Source: Anseranas semipalmata (Eukaryota > Chordata > Aves > Anseriformes > Anseranatidae). From it: a stretch of DNA of 64,000 bases. Positions 1-14,473 of this stretch are shown here, one piece after another. Under the pieces are notes generated by a model. That model was given only the letters and a program-made list of their open reading frames with translations, did not search any database and was not told the DNA's origin. Numbering within the stretch: position 1 is the stretch's first letter; every line of letters begins with the position of its first letter. A program made the translations under genes and the position numbers. The stretch lies in contig VXAA01003315.1 of assembly GCA_013399115.1 (NCBI GenBank), forward strand, positions 514,197-578,196, in the 5' to 3' direction.

Positions 1-2572
1 CAGCGCTATCATGTCATGCTGTATCATATTCCTCGGGATGTATTAGGATGAAAATGTTTGGAGCCTTCTGGGCTGTGTTTGGTGCTGAGTGAGGCCAGTG
101 GTTCTGTTCTAGGGAACTTGTTTAAATGAGTTCCTTACTCCTGGCTGACTCTTTCTTTCCTTCTGCATGTCTACCATGCTTTTCCTTTTGTTGTTGTTGT
201 TGTTGTTTATTTTGTTTTATTTTGTTTTGTTTTTTGTTTTGAAATGCATTTGCAATTCACAGATGTGGTGCAAGAGTTACCGTCATTCATAGATGTGCAA
301 GATGGTGGTAAAAAGGCTCAGGGATGGCTCTTGTGTGTCAGTTCGACAGAAGAGCTTCCTTCTTCCTTCCACCTCTCTTTGACTCATACAACTGTGAAAG
401 CGAAAACCACAAGCATTTTGGAAAATGTTGCCTCTGTTCCAGTTTCCTTTCCTATAAAAGGAGAACAGTGCCCTCCACATCTCATAGGATTGTAAGAACT
501 AATGGAGTAATTTCTGTCAGGTGCTTTGGAAACCCTTTGTGGGAAGTAAAGTCTAAGTTCAACACATTGACCATTATTATTCCCCTGATACTGTTTGGTA
601 ATATGCTGGGTTAAGTGCCATTAATTACAATGCTGCTTATGTGGCTGAATCCCAATACACTGTTATAAGTTACCACTTTGTCTATATATAGCTGTACTTT
701 TAATTGGATAATCAAAACAATGTTTCAGAGAAACAGTCATATTTCCTTTTTGTAACTACAGTTATGCAGGGTATTATAAACTGAATAGTACAACAGATTA
801 AGTAATGAACAGTAATAAGTTTTTATTTTAATGTGAAAATAGCCAAAAACTAAGTAAAAGAAACTGTTATAAAAACAAAATAGAAACAGAAGAGGATATG
901 TACGCACACGTATCAGTTTCATACCGTGATGAAGTCTAGAGGTAAAACTAGGACACAAGTCCATCTTTGACTTTAGTGTGGCAGGATTGCACCGAGGATG
1001 AAGAATATTTTATCATTTATTAGTTTAATTCTACATTCATTTTAAAACATTATATGGAGCTCTTTTGAAGTTAAGATGTAATAAAATTAATTAAGCATCT
1101 ACCGCTATAGGAAACTTAGAGCATTTAGGTTATAACATTGCTGGTGCTAAAGACTTGCAACAAATTGCTTTCTGTATTGAAAGTATTATAATATAACATT
1201 TATTAATTGGAAAAAAAAATAGATATAGGTATTGATTTGTGTCAGGACAATATGCAGGCATTGAGTCTTCACCAGCAGTGGGAACATGATTTAGGGGAGT
1301 TTTGACATATGCTTAGACATCCCTCAAAGTGCTCTTCGGCTACTGTGCTGTCTCTAGAGGCTGCTACTCAGTGTCAGGTTATATTGCTATATATAACAAG
1401 TGCATATTCTCTGGCTTCCATTTTGTTCCAGGCCTTCAACTTCTTTGTATCAGGCACCTGTGCAAGATTACTTAGACTTTTCAGAGCAAATTTGCAGAAA
1501 GACTGTGCTAAGGGGATTGTAAGCATAAACACACGCATTTGTCTGATCCTCTAAAGGATTGTCATGCAGCCTATATGTTTGTCTGATTTTGAATTGTTCC
1601 TTAAATAAGCTGAAATTGAAGAGGGAAAGTGTTTGATTTTTTGTTTGTAGCATTTGACAGCTGCTAGAAATTGCATGAAAGAAAAAATATCAAAGGCTTG
1701 AGTATCTAAATCTTTACTTACAAGCTACATTTATTGAGTAATCATGCTTGTTTAAAAACCACAGCTTGAAGCACATGATCCTTAGGAACAAATAATTGAG
1801 TATATAATAACCAGTAGCTTGTACCTAAAGATATTTGTTCTATCAGGAATAACATAGATTTTTTAACTAAATATTTTGAACATCAGAGGAAAAAAATGGC
1901 CTAATAGAGATGTTTGTACATGTATGGGAATAGTGATAATAGATCTGGACTAATGATAACAGATGTTCAAATAGTATGAAATGCTTATTTGTAAACCATT
2001 TATTGATATAAAAATTAAGCTTGATTTCAGCATGTTCATATTCTTTTTCTTTGTGCTGTTTATTTTTTGTGTTTATGAACAGTGAACTTGGGATCCTGAA
2101 GCTGAGATTCATTTAAGAAAATGAAGTTTTGTGTGATAAGAAAGTGACTCTTTCCATATCTTTAGGTTAAGATATCCAACTGAGAAACCCCAGAAATAAA
2201 AACCAGGCCCACATAATTTAAATGACTAGACACAAATCTTGACATATGAATTCCAAATATCAGAGAATAAACTGAATACTTGAATGTATCCATTAAAATG
2301 TATTTGAGTAAATTTGCATAATGAATAACTTCATAAAATTGTAGAGCCTCTAGCAGACAATTTTGCAGACAGGAAGGAGGCTGCATTCACCTCATAAATT
2401 GCTCATAGTGAGTAATTTTAGCGTTTTAAAATGGTGAATGAAATCCCATGAATTATGGGACTTTCCATTGAGTTTATAGAGAAAAATAGTTTAGTTTTGC
2501 AATGTACTTGGATTTTGCTAGCTAATCTTTTAATCAGACAGATAACATAGGTTTTATATGTTTTCCTGACAG
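1..2572 (+). other. DLGAP2: DLGAP2 intron (3' part), upstream of first visible exon
   Basis: AT-rich sequence with no supportable exon. It ends in a pyrimidine-containing acceptor (ttttcctgacag) at 2561-2572. A T/G simple-repeat tract sits at 188-243. The short reading frames here have no recognisable protein similarity, no codon bias and no paired splice sites. I infer that it is intron because the reading frame of the next exon enters with a split codon, so an upstream coding exon must exist outside the window. Confidence 0.8.
188..243. repeat. T/G-rich simple repeat, (TTG)n followed by (TTTTG)n-like units
   Basis: About six TTG units run into irregular TTTTG/TTTTA units. It is a low-complexity microsatellite in intron sequence with no coding potential. 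Confidence 0.85.
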
Positions 2573-3642
2573 ACCAGCAGTACTCATGGTCGCCTTCTCA
2601 GCACTTCAATGAAGAAAGATACTCTCCTGCTCCGAGGAATATGAAAGGATTATCTGGCAGTCGCAACCAACCACAGTTATGTTCAGCTCATACTTGTGGC
2701 TTAGCATCCCCTGAAGATTGTGAACACACCCACGACCATATCCACCATGGGCAGGAGCCAAGGCAATCGTATCTTCTCAGCCCCACGGAGAGTTGCCCGA
2801 TGGACCACCATCGTTGCTCACCACGCAGCTCCATTCATTCTGAATGCATGATGATGCCCATGGTAATGGGCGATCACATGTCAAGTAGCACTTTCCCCAG
2901 AATGCACTACAGCTCACATTACGACACAAGAGACGACTGCGCCATGTCTCACGGTAACCCTAAGATTAACCGTATTCCTGCAAATCTTTTGGACCAGTTT
3001 GAAAAACAACTTCCTCTTCACCGGGATGGGTTTCACACTTTACAGTACCAGAGGACCTCAACAGCTGCAGAGCAACGCAGTGAGAGCCCGGGAAGAATAC
3101 GCCATCTCGTTCATTCAGTCCAGAAACTGTTTACTAAATCTCATTCTCTGGAAGGATCATCCAAGGGCAATGTTAATGGAACAAAGGGAGACGGTCGAGG
3201 GGATGACCATCATCATGGGCACCATTCCAAGCATAGCAAAAGGAGTAAAAGTAAGGAGCGAAAACCAGAAAGCAAGCATAAATCTGGAATGAGCAGCTGG
3301 TGGAGCTCTGATGATAATTTGGACAGTGATAGCACTTATCGAACCCCTAGTGTGGTAAATAGGCACCATGCGGATCATATATCCCATTGCTACCCTGAGG
3401 CACTCCAGGGACATTTTGGGGATCTCTCATTGAAGACTTCCAAAAGTAACAACGACGTGAAATGTTCAGCTTGTGAAGGGCTAGCAATGACCCCTGATGG
3501 TAAATACATGAAAAGGAGTTCTTGGTCCACACTTACAGTAAGTCAAGCTAAAGAAGCTTATCGCAAATCATCACTGAACTTAGATAAGCCTCTGGTTCAT
3601 CAGGAAATCAAACCTTCCTTGAGGCCATGCCATTACCTTCAG
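2573..3642 (+). CDS. DLGAP2: DLGAP2 coding exon: N-terminal region of disks large-associated protein 2
   Basis: DLGAP2 (SAPAP2) is a postsynaptic scaffold that links PSD-95 family guanylate-kinase domains to Shank. The exon follows acceptor cag at 2570-2572 and ends at donor AG|GTAAGA at 3643. The first two bases finish a split codon. Then 22 codons (beginning QQYSWSPSQHF) precede the ATG at 2641, followed by exactly 334 codons. Counting from that ATG, family landmarks are an MKGLSGSR start, SSTFPRMHYSSHYDTRDDCA at 81-100, NRIPANLLDQFEKQLP at 110-125, SPGRIRHLVHSVQKLF at 149-164, a His-rich stretch at 190-199 followed by a basic RSKSKERK segment, and SSWWSSDDNLDSDS at 218-231. The paralogue call (DLGAP2, not DLGAP1/3/4) rests on remembered DLGAP2 residues such as the HTCGL and SECMMMP segments. 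The upstream in-frame residues match the longer N-terminus I recall for mammalian DLGAP2. Met at 2641 has A at -3, so it may be internal or the start of a shorter isoform. Open reading continues only six codons into the intron. Confidence 0.95.
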
Positions 3643-6600
3643 GTAAGAGGAAGACTTTCTTAATATTTGTAATGGGAAAAGCAACACAGTTGATGTCATA
3701 AAGTCATTGTAAAAATGCAAGGGTTGCGTACGTCTCTCTCTTAAGTGTATCTGTATGGCTCACCTAATGCAGACATTCCATGAAAGTGAGAAAACTCTTG
3801 CCCTAGTCTTTGTGTACAGGGCACAGATAAAAACATAAGTAAAACTGGTATGATATAAATTAGTTTAAGGTCAGTGGACTTGTTGTTATCTTCAGAGTTC
3901 ATGCTGCACATCTCAGTAAAATCCATAACTCAGACTGAAATAGGGGCAGTTCTCCCAGAGTCTGGGGCCAGAAAAAAATGTGTCAAATACAACTGTAAAC
4001 GAATGATTTTAAAAATGGGTTGTGTGGAATCCTATTTTTGTGTTCTTTTATTCCTTTTCTCCAGGTTGTTTAAGTACCAAGAGAATAGATTTACTGGCAT
4101 ACTCAGTTGCTTTGTCTTGATGATGATCACTCACAAAGTTCCTTTTAGTGACTGGGTCAACCAAAATCATATTGAACTGAGCCTCTTTTGAGATCATACT
4201 GCAAGCTATCTGTGTTAAAAGTTGCATGAGTACCTTGGGAAGATAGATATTTCAGGCCTGGTACTCAGACTATTTGTGGTGTTTTACACACTTGTTTTCT
4301 TTAGCAGTTCCCACTTTCTCCTGCATTCAAACTGTTAAACCCGCTGCTTGCTGCCATTTGCCACCCCAAAATCATACCAGTGTAGACATTTATGATGCTG
4401 CACAATGATCTGGATCTTGGAGTGATAAGGGTTTAAAAAATAGCTCCAAAATATTTCTTTTTGGATGTTTACATCACTTACTTGGACTAGGTCCAGCACA
4501 GTCCCTTGGCAAGGGTCCTTAGCACATCGAGGTGTACAGAGAACTGCACTGGGAGCAGTACAGGAAGGAAGAAGTAGCTGGGAGGGTAACTTCTTCAGCT
4601 GTCATTGCTATTGGAAAAAAACATACTATACAAATATTCCCTTTGGTGTTTTTAACAAGTACAGCCTGCAAAGCCAAAGTTGTTCTGAGTGCCTTCTCTT
4701 TTATTTCTTTTTAATGATCTCTTTCTCCAGAATTTAACTGATTCTCACATTAACGTGGGCAAATCTCCACTCCAGATTTATGTATTTAGAGATCTCCAGT
4801 TCCTGTGGGCTCTGCAGAAGCCAACAGACACAGACTGTTGTCTACTTCTGTGTAGAGCTCTCTTCCCACTGAGCAATAGGGAACCAATAGTAATGAGTCA
4901 CACTTGAAGGGCCAGATCTTTTCAAATACATATGCAGCCATCCAGGATCAATCTCCCTACTGAAAGAGGGAAAGTTCCTCATTGCAGAGAAATGAAAATA
5001 ATAACTTGCAACCCTTCATAGCATTTCCATGCAAATTGATTCCAATTTAGGCTGACAACTATGATATTTTATCACATCCAAGTACAGTTCTCATCCACGT
5101 AAAACAGCCTGCCCTTCCCTGGAAGTTTTTAATCTAATTCAATGAGCCAGAACTGGAAGCGCATCCTGTGCAGAGACTTCCACTTCTGTCTGTGTTATAA
5201 AATCAAGGGTACAGCTCTGACATTAAAGAGAAGTTTAGGTCTTGCTGGCTTTTTCCTTACCATCATACACTCGTACTTCTACACAGAGAACTCTGGGTCC
5301 TCTATATCTCTGTTGGGTTTCTTGCTTTCCTTTTCATCATTTTCCCTTGTTTCTTCTTCCCCCATCTTTACACCTCATTTTTTCTTTGCTGAAGCCACCA
5401 TTTTTTACTTTTCATGAGCCTTGCCCTTACTTCCAACCTGTATCAGCATCCTCAAGTAAATGTGAAACACTGAATTCACAAAGTTGGTTGTTACTAAGCT
5501 TTAGGACAAGCCCAGTGGGAGGCCTAGGGAACAGAAAAGCCCGTTTTTTTCAGAAGTCTTTGTTTTATCTTTTTGGTGAATTTGGGATAACTGCTGGAAG
5601 GAATTATCATCTGGTAATTAGGAAGTTTCATCAGCTGGTAGGTTCATCCAGGTTAAAATCTAGGAGATGTGATTTTAAATTTTTGCTGCACCAGAGACTT
5701 CATCTGCGATCTTTGGCTTTAACCCTTTAAAAATCGTTAAACATCTTTAAAAATGGGATAGTAACTGTCCCCTAATTCATAGAGATGCTATAATGGCAAT
5801 CTGTCAAGACTTAAGTGCTCAGTTACTACAACAAAGAATCCATAGCTGTGTCCAAAACAGTAATAACAGGAATTATATATCAAGAATATTCTCATTACAA
5901 AATTTTCAGATAAAATATATCTTCTGTAGAATCTGAATATGCCATTCAGAGCATAGATATCCTTCAGATTGAGTGGCTGGCTTATTCACGAGCCCAAGGT
6001 CAGCAAACGAGTGAAGGGACCCCATTCTGTCAATGTCGTAACTAAATGCATAGTTTTGAAACTTCTACTTTGAGGGATGCTGCACTGTCACAATGTAATC
6101 ATTAAGACCAGAGATATAAGTCCATTATTAGCTCTGCCGTGAACTTTCTCTCTGACCCAGGAAATGTAATCTGTTAATCACCTCACGTTTCAATTACTCT
6201 GTCTGCAAAACTGTGGAAGGATATTTAACTTTTCTTACAGCAGTGAAAGAAGCATCAGTAGATAATGATTGGATGAAAATAATCGCTAGGTTCAGAAACT
6301 GAGAAAGGTAGAGAAACATCTCAGGATCCCTAGCCAGGAGAGTTTACTGCCTTGCTCCAGAATATCTGGAAATGAAAGTATTCAAGGGATTATGAAGTTG
6401 ATTGTGCAGCAACAGATTTCCCTGAGATGCACAAGTGAACAGATTAACATAAAACCCTCAGGCCTTTGTAGGATCCCTGTGTTTATAGAATTACAACACA
6501 TATTAAAAGGCATTTCTCCTTAGTGATGTCAGCTATATATTTTTAAATTCTTTTTAAAGCAAATCTGTGAAATTATAGTCCTTCAAAGATCTTATATATG

Positions 6601-9473
6601 AATACATACATATACCCAAGCATAATAGAAAATATTTTTCTTTGTTTATATATTATCAATTAATAATATATATATAGTTCTTACTCTGCTGCCTATTTTT
6701 ATGAGGATTCTGTGGATCTGACTCACTTTTCTATCCACTGGTCTTCTTGTTTTTTCTTTCAACACCTGTATAAAATATTGCTATTTCTGTTTTCCACTGG
6801 GGAGTTTTGGTATACAGAGTCCCAAACTGGAAGTGCATGGCACTGTTAGGCCTGCACTTGAAACCATGTTCCCTCTGTCTTGTTTCTGAGCTTCCATCTT
6901 GTCCTCCATAGTAATTACTGAGCTGCATTTTCCTTAAAACTGAACCTTTCGAGGGTAAACAAGGGAAATTTCTTTCTAAGAAGTAAGTTTCTCCCGGATT
7001 CACAGATGATTGAAAACAGGAGATGAGAAAAGAGCTTTTGAAAGCATCTGCACATTATATGCTTAAGTCATGCCCTAGACTGGAAGGCCCAGTCTCTGGC
7101 TTGCCCTTGAGGGTTTCCCACTTCCCTGCTCCTCCACAGCCCTTGTAGCTGGGGGAGCTCGTTGCTCGGGCAGCGTGCTGGTGCCAGGTCGAGGTGGTTC
7201 AGCCAGGTGGCCATACTGGTCTCCACGCCACCCTGCCCATTTGCCTTGTTCCACCATGGCTGGTCGCCTGGTCCTGTGGTGGCCAGTTTCATAGAACTAA
7301 ATTGTTAGACACAAAGCTGTATGAAGTAGTGATTATTTTTCTGATCTAAAGCTACTCAGTACCAGGCCAGATTTGCATCACTCCTACAGTGGAGATGGTG
7401 GGAACTTGCAGAGGGAAGGGAGAGGGGATGAGTGGGAAGCCCCTTTGGGCTTCAGGTAGCTGCTAAATCAGTTTAGCTGCAACATGAGCCCAGACCAGGT
7501 GGCTAGCACAGCAGTCGCTTCAAGAGCAGAGAGCAGCTGTTTTGTAACTGTACACACTGATAGCATTTATTAGATTCTTGTGAATGATTAGCAAGTTTTT
7601 ACCCATGGGCCTTCAATTTCTGTTTTGAATGCAGACAAATGCATTTCTGGGCAGCAAACATTTCTGTCATTTCACTCCACAGGCGGAATAGCCCATGGAG
7701 ATCACACATGCATTGTAAGCTTACTTTTGTACAGCTTTAGCTATAGTGGCTGCTACTGCGTTCCACATCATTTTAGTTTTAATATAAAATATGTAACAAA
7801 AAAGATAAATGAGTTTGGAGATCTGTTTTACCCTCACTGGTTGTTTTGGCTAATTAGGTTCAACACATACACAGTACAATGACTGATTAATTTTACCTTG
7901 ACATGAGTGTTAGTGGGGATCAAAGATTTTCGACAGAAAAAAAATGGACATGAACTAGATAGCTGTACAAAACTTGTGAATACAAAAGTAGGTGTCGCTT
8001 ACAGTTTCCAGGACTGAAAAACCTCTGAATGCCAGTTAAGGAAAACTAATTCCTACAGTAAAGCCAAAAGACAGGCAAGAGCATAGCAGTCACCATCACT
8101 GAAGTTCTGGAGCACAGTGCTATGTGGCCCTGATTAATATTCCTCCCTCAGCCATTCAACAGGCTGTGAAGCAGCAAGCAATCACGGTAAACATACCACA
8201 AGGTACAGTGAATGATTCAGCACTGAAAAAGAAAATAGCATGTTGTTCTAAAAATGGCTCCAGCCCACTCCTGTCTTCCTAGTGCATTTAAGTACTAGCG
8301 TCATCCGTTACAGCACTGGCATTGCTAAGCATGTGGGTAATAATGTCAGCTGCGTACTCTACAGAATGAAAGAAAAGCACAAGAGTTGGTCTCTTAAAAA
8401 AGAAAAAGAAAAAAAGCAGCAGTTTCAACAAGGCTCTTTGCTGGTTTAAGTTATGCCTACACAGAGAAGAGTTTTGAGGACAGGCTAATGGAGTAACAGT
8501 GATGGCACAGCAAGTGCCCCGCAGCAGTGTTAGTGTCCACCTGCAGCAGCTGGCGCAGCACCTGTGGCCATTCTGCACAGCTATTCCTCAGGTCGGTAAG
8601 GGTCTAGTCTTCCCATACAGTGCGCTGAGCTCATCTGTTCATAGTTGCTCCTTCTACACATCATGTCTCTGAAATATTGCACTTATGTTTTTACAATATT
8701 AAATGAAAGATTTTTACAGAAAGGTGACACTTGCCTGTATTTACAGAATGCTGAAGGTTTTGTATTTCACAAAGACCGGGATACTTCATAAGTACGCCTT
8801 CCAAGGAAAAAAAGGAAAGAAAAAAAAAATACATTCAATCAATGATGGTGTAAAGCTCTGACCAAACAGTTGTCTCAGATTACCAGTGTCTTGAATTACT
8901 GTAGTAATCAGTGATATCAGCAGAGCACTTGCCTCCACGTCCATTTCTAGGAAGCTCATATTGGCTTAAATGAATTGCTGAAGCTTCTTTCTCCAAACAG
9001 GAATAGAAAGATCTCAGAGTTAGTATTTTCTTAAAGCAGCCAAAACAAGTCCCTGTTACTGTAGAAACATCAAAGCTAGGAGTAGAAAAGGGAGGCCATG
9101 ATCCTACTGCCCTTTAATCAGGGGAATTGTCCTCCTTTAAAATGTTAGTACTGTGTGCTGCCAAATTGTTTTTCAACATTAACCTCAGCAAAGCTGAAGG
9201 CTGACCTTTGCAGTTGTTACCCAAAAGTGTCCCTGGGTCTGAAGAAATTTTCAGCCAGAAGTAACTTAATATTTTATACACCTGGGGCAGTCGCATCTGT
9301 CAAATGAGACTGCCAGGATTGCCGACCTGGGGCTGCAATGACCGCACACTCTCCCGTGCTGCCTCAGGCACACCTGGCTCCTCTCCCAAGCAGCCAGTGC
9401 TATTTTTCCTGCAAGAAGGTGGCTATAGAAAAATGGTGACGTAGTCACAAATGTTGCTTTGTTTTTTTTTTTT

Positions 9474-9498
9474 NNNNNNNNNNNNNNNNNNNNNNNNN
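9474..9498. other. Assembly gap of 25 Ns between T homopolymers
   Basis: A run of T leads into 25 Ns and a run of T follows. This suggests a poly(T) tract that could not be sized or read through. A reading frame that appears to cross it on the minus strand is an artefact of lysine codons and unknowns. Confidence 0.95.
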
Positions 9499-12400
9499 TT
9501 TTTTTTTTTAAGTGGAGTTGCATGTGTGATTAAATGACTGAATGTCTATGTGTCTATGTGAAGGTCTCTGGTACTTCTGGCAGGGGAACTGATCTTTTAA
9601 AAAGTGCAGATAATTAAGCATTACATAGTAGCTAGGCAAGACAAAACTACTCATTTCACTCTGTAAGCTAAATAATTGGAGTCATTTGGAGTTAACTGTT
9701 CAAAACAATCACTTATTAGTTAAAAAGAGAAAAATGGATGAAAGACAAATATATATTTTATGTAGTCTTTAAAGTTATGTATGTTTTAAAGACATTTAAA
9801 GACAATATTTTTTTCACTTGTAGCCTTATAACAAACAGAAAAAGAAGTGGCATCATTTACTGCTTAGCTTAAATAAGGCACTGTTTACTACAGGTCTTCT
9901 TTTAGGTCAGGCCTGGGAATGCTGCCTTTTAGGTTCTTCTTGCATGTCTAGCTTTATAGTTGCTCTGCAGCATTGGAGTCCTCACTGTATCTGCAGGCTC
10001 TGTGGTTTTGAAGATGCCCTGTGTTTTAAGTATGTGGGGAGCACATCTCCTTTCCTTCCTTTAAGAGCATTTTTGTTTCTCACTCCATACTTCAGTGACC
10101 ATAAATGGTCTATGGGGTCTTGCCCACAGGCAACAATAAGGTAACAACTCTGAATTTCCCTTCATATCCACAGTGGTAAAGGCAGAGATATTTCCAGAGG
10201 GACCTATAGGTGATTTTGGCTGAGAGGTCATGCAGTGTAGAGACTCTGTGTTGATGATACGTCATCTTTCTATTTTGAATGTGGCTAGAAAAGGATATAG
10301 TAGTAGGAGCATGAACCTCATGTGCTCTGAGAGTCTTGGCTCCCACACCTTCATTGGTCCTAAAAAACAGGCTGTACATGGCAAATGCACTTAGGTCAAC
10401 TGGATTTTTCTAGAGTCAATGTTCTTCAAGAAGAGATCGATTGTATTGCTCCTTAAAGCCCCAAAGCTCTTGCTTCACATCAATGCTTATGTAGCCAAGT
10501 CTATTGCATGGGTTTCCAAGTCAGCAGAAAATCAGTCCTATCTCTTTTCCCAAAGCCCCTTAGCTGCAGTGGAAGTACTTTATGGCTGCATCTGAGGGCC
10601 CTTCCAGGTCTTTGCTTTAAGCAGTAGCTAAGAGGTAGCTTCCCAACAGGAAACTTCTGTTTTTTTGACTTCTTCTGTCTCACATTAATAGGGGAGATAC
10701 AGTAGAAATCCCACAAATTAGGCTTTATCATATATGAAAGTCTTGCACCATATATACAGGTTTTTCTGCATACACATCAACCCAGTCTTGACTTCACACA
10801 GTCCAGAAAAAGGTAAGAGACAGAATTTCCCATGACAGAAGAAATGCCCACGTACAGTCCTGCAGCTCTTCGGGGAAGGTTAGTTTCCAGTCATTTTTTC
10901 CTCAGCTCTGCTTAATGTCTGACAAAATTGCAGCAACAAAATAGAAGACCTTTTCCTTCCTCTTCCTGGAGACTGTGATCTTTAAAGCACATGGAGAACA
11001 AATAATATGTAACCAGCTCGTAATTCTGCAGCACCATAGTTTTGTAAATTACTTGGCTGAAATACTGTGTCGTTCCTATACCCTCCCAAATATTCACAAT
11101 CATGATTTACAGTTTACTTTATTAATTGTCATAAATTCAACTTAGAGCTTTTTCTTTTTCTGTAATTTTTCTTCACTGTGCTGTGCAGATAGCTGGGCTC
11201 CATCCGCTCTGCAAATATAGTTCAGTTAGCTCAGTGTACTTTTCCCCAAAACATCCATCAGGAAAACTTGTAGTTAGCTTCAGTTGCTGCTATTGTGGTC
11301 CCCTGGACCTTCTCTGCTGCCTTGCTGGCAGGTATATTCCTGGTTCCCCTTCACCTGCAGTGAATGACGGGCTGCAATCCAGTTTAGGTCTTTAGCACTT
11401 TGATGCTTGGTTTTAATGGTTTTAGCAGAATTTGCACTGTAGTTCAATTAATTCAATTCATATAGAAAGATGTGAAGGAAAAAGCAGCTATAAGCTGGCC
11501 CAACAAGGCAAGGAGATAGGAAAACTCTGGGTCTGTGACTATGGCAAATTAATTGGCAGAAATGCTGCATTTTGTGGAAGCATGAGCAAGTTTCGGTCTT
11601 TGATGCTTCTGTGTCTTCTGCATTTATAAAATGCTCACTACCTTAGACTACATCCATACTAGCAAACTGAATAGTGTCCGGAAAGGTTCCTTGGCACTGC
11701 ATCCTGATCTTCTAGACTGTTGTGTTGTTCAGCCTGTCTCAGGCATTGTTTTGATCCAAGCCAGCTAGTATTTCCCTAAACAGATCCTTGGTACAGTTCA
11801 GGACTTACTGCAGGTCAGGGACCATTCCTGGTAGTCACGCTTCTTTGGGGGCAAAGATTGCACAATAGATGGATGTGGGATGTTGCAGCCCAGTTGGCCT
11901 CCAGACAAGACAGTGGGTCTTCATTTACTAATGCACACACAACCCCAAAGTGATCATCATACCATTTTTATTCTTCTCTCTCTCTTTAGTACTGATGATT
12001 GTGTAGCAGCACAGCAAGCTGTAGCAACTCACTGGTTCAGCTGAAAAATTACTTATCTTTTATTATTGTTGTTAGGGTTATTTTCCAGCCAGCACTCTAA
12101 GTCACTGCAGTTTAAGGAAAACCTGCCCCACTTACATTGATGGTAGTATATTTTTAAAGCAGCTTAGGCTGACCATGAAGCAGCATCCTGAGTCGCTTAC
12201 CAAAGAAAATACATAGTTGACCAGGACCCAGATTTCTTGGTTGAATACCTACAGTTTTTGTGTCTTGTATAGACAGGCTGTATCTATGTTCTCATTTAAG
12301 CACAGGCCAAGCCCTCCCTTCAGTCCAAGCTTATCTCCTATCTGTGATATCAGTGAGCTCCAGGCTTAGCAGGGAAAAATCACTTACAGTGGGGACAAGC

Positions 12401-14473
12401 CCAGTACTGACGTCTGACTGCATCTTGCCTCACCATGTCAGGGGGGTCCAGTGGGTCCCAGAGGGACCCAGCAACAGAGCACAGGGTCTGCAGGTGGCTG
12501 AATGGCAGGGCTCTCTGTGGGCAGCGTGAGCACAGCGTGTTGTGAGGTGGGCATTTGCCTCGCATTCGTCCAAACAATATAAACATAGCCAGAGAGTCCT
12601 CACAAGCTGCTTACAGTATTTAAGCATCCTTGGATAACAATTCACAGAGTTTCTGGAGAATTAGTTAGGAAACATAGTGTTGGTTCATTTTTTTGAGTTC
12701 ATTACTGGTAAGATAAGTATTATTTTATTGAAAAGAACACTGTTCTGTAGAAAATACAAAAATGGTGATTAAACAATCCTGAGTGCGCTGGACATAAGCC
12801 TTCTCATTGAGAATCAGTTAGTGGAACTTTTCATGGGACTACACATGAAAAAAATAAAATCAGCCAGTAAAGAATGCTAGTACTGCTTTCCCTATTTGAA
12901 CAGCTTCCAGCTGGAGTATTATGTTTGTGTTTTGTCATCTGCATGGGTGTCCATCCATTCCCAGCTCCCAAATTCCTGAATTCACACTGTTGTTTTCAAC
13001 CCATTGTAAAGCCTATGTTGTTTGGTATCTACATGATTTTCTTCCTCTTCCTGTGGTACTGTGGTAATTCATATCAAAGCCTAGAGAGAATTGCTGGCAA
13101 GACAAAGACATCTGTTGCTTTCTCACATTAGCTCCTGCCTTGATGGTTGGTGTTGACTGACTTGTGGGGAATGCTGAAAGAACTCTCTGTGCGTCTGAGT
13201 TGTCAAGGAGTTCAGGGAGTAGGGGGTGGCATGTGAAAATTAAAGCTAATTAAGAGGATTGGCATTGTTAGTGGTGAGGAGGAGTCCCTGACATATTTTG
13301 TAGAGAGTTTTGAATGGGTTCATTGTATAATTCATATTCTTTGAACAATGAATCAGCACATTTAAAAAAAAACTACACAGGAAAACTGGATAAAAATGTG
13401 CACAGAGAATGGTGTTGAGATGCAAGCACAAGGTTAGCTACTGAGGAAAGAAGGCTTTATTTTTAGACAGTGTACTCTTCCGTCCTGTAATAAGCCAGTA
13501 GGTTTTAGCATCCACTGCCAGTAAATAATGGAATGTCATTAATGTCATTAACTTCAGAAGAAAATTCTAGTAATTGGTCAGCATTCTTTCTTTAGCAAAA
13601 TTTTTGAAAACACAGGAGATCCAGCTCCCAACACCCATTATAATATCAAGGAAACTTTCTACTGAGCTAAAACCATGTCTGCCTTGCAAGATCATCATCT
13701 CTTTTCACCTATTTACAGCTGTGCACAAAGGCTGTTCTTCTAAGGCTCCTTGAAGAAGACCCCATTTAAGAGAAAATCTGTATTTCAGATTTGGTCCTTC
13801 TTTTTCAGGTCATCTTCTTGACCAGGCTGAGAAAGCATAAAAATATAACAGTTATGTATCTACCGTTTAGTGGTTCGTATGTTATCCTTCTTCTTATCAT
13901 CTATCGTCTAATTTCATGCACAGACAGCTTCTGCTTCTAGTAAAATGTGGAATTTATATTACTAAAATAAGATTTAGGTCAAAATGAATATTTTGGTGCA
14001 TTTTACATCTGCATGCTAATTCAATTTTGCAGGACTCATCTGAAGTAGGTAATCCTCATTTTAACCTTTTAGAATGAGAAATACAAAGAAGTGATAGTCA
14101 GCTCCCTCAGCTGAAGCCATATATTTACAAGTATTTCATTTTAGATAGCAAAATGCTATGCCAGATTTTAAGCAGATCAGCAGCTTAGTGGTGGAACACC
14201 TTTAAAACTCATGGAGTTGGGAGCAAATGCCACAGAAGTGGGTGGAACAACAGAAACAGATCTATTTTGAAATTCCAGTGGCAGTTGCTGGTTTGACTTC
14301 TTTAGCTAAATCTTAAATTTAAATCAGAAAGCTTGAATTAACAATAGTCAAATTCCAGAAGAATGAATAATTCATTGATTTTTCCAGTTTTGACATCAGT
14401 ATTTTTTAGATACAGGGTTGGATGTTTGCACTGCTAACAGTAGTGCCTGAATGGGAACCTGGATTGCCTATCT

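Noticed and set aside
5242..5730. 162-residue + strand open frame
   Set aside because: Phe/Ser/Leu-rich translation of T/C-rich intron DNA; no domain, no splice context, no family similarity recognised.
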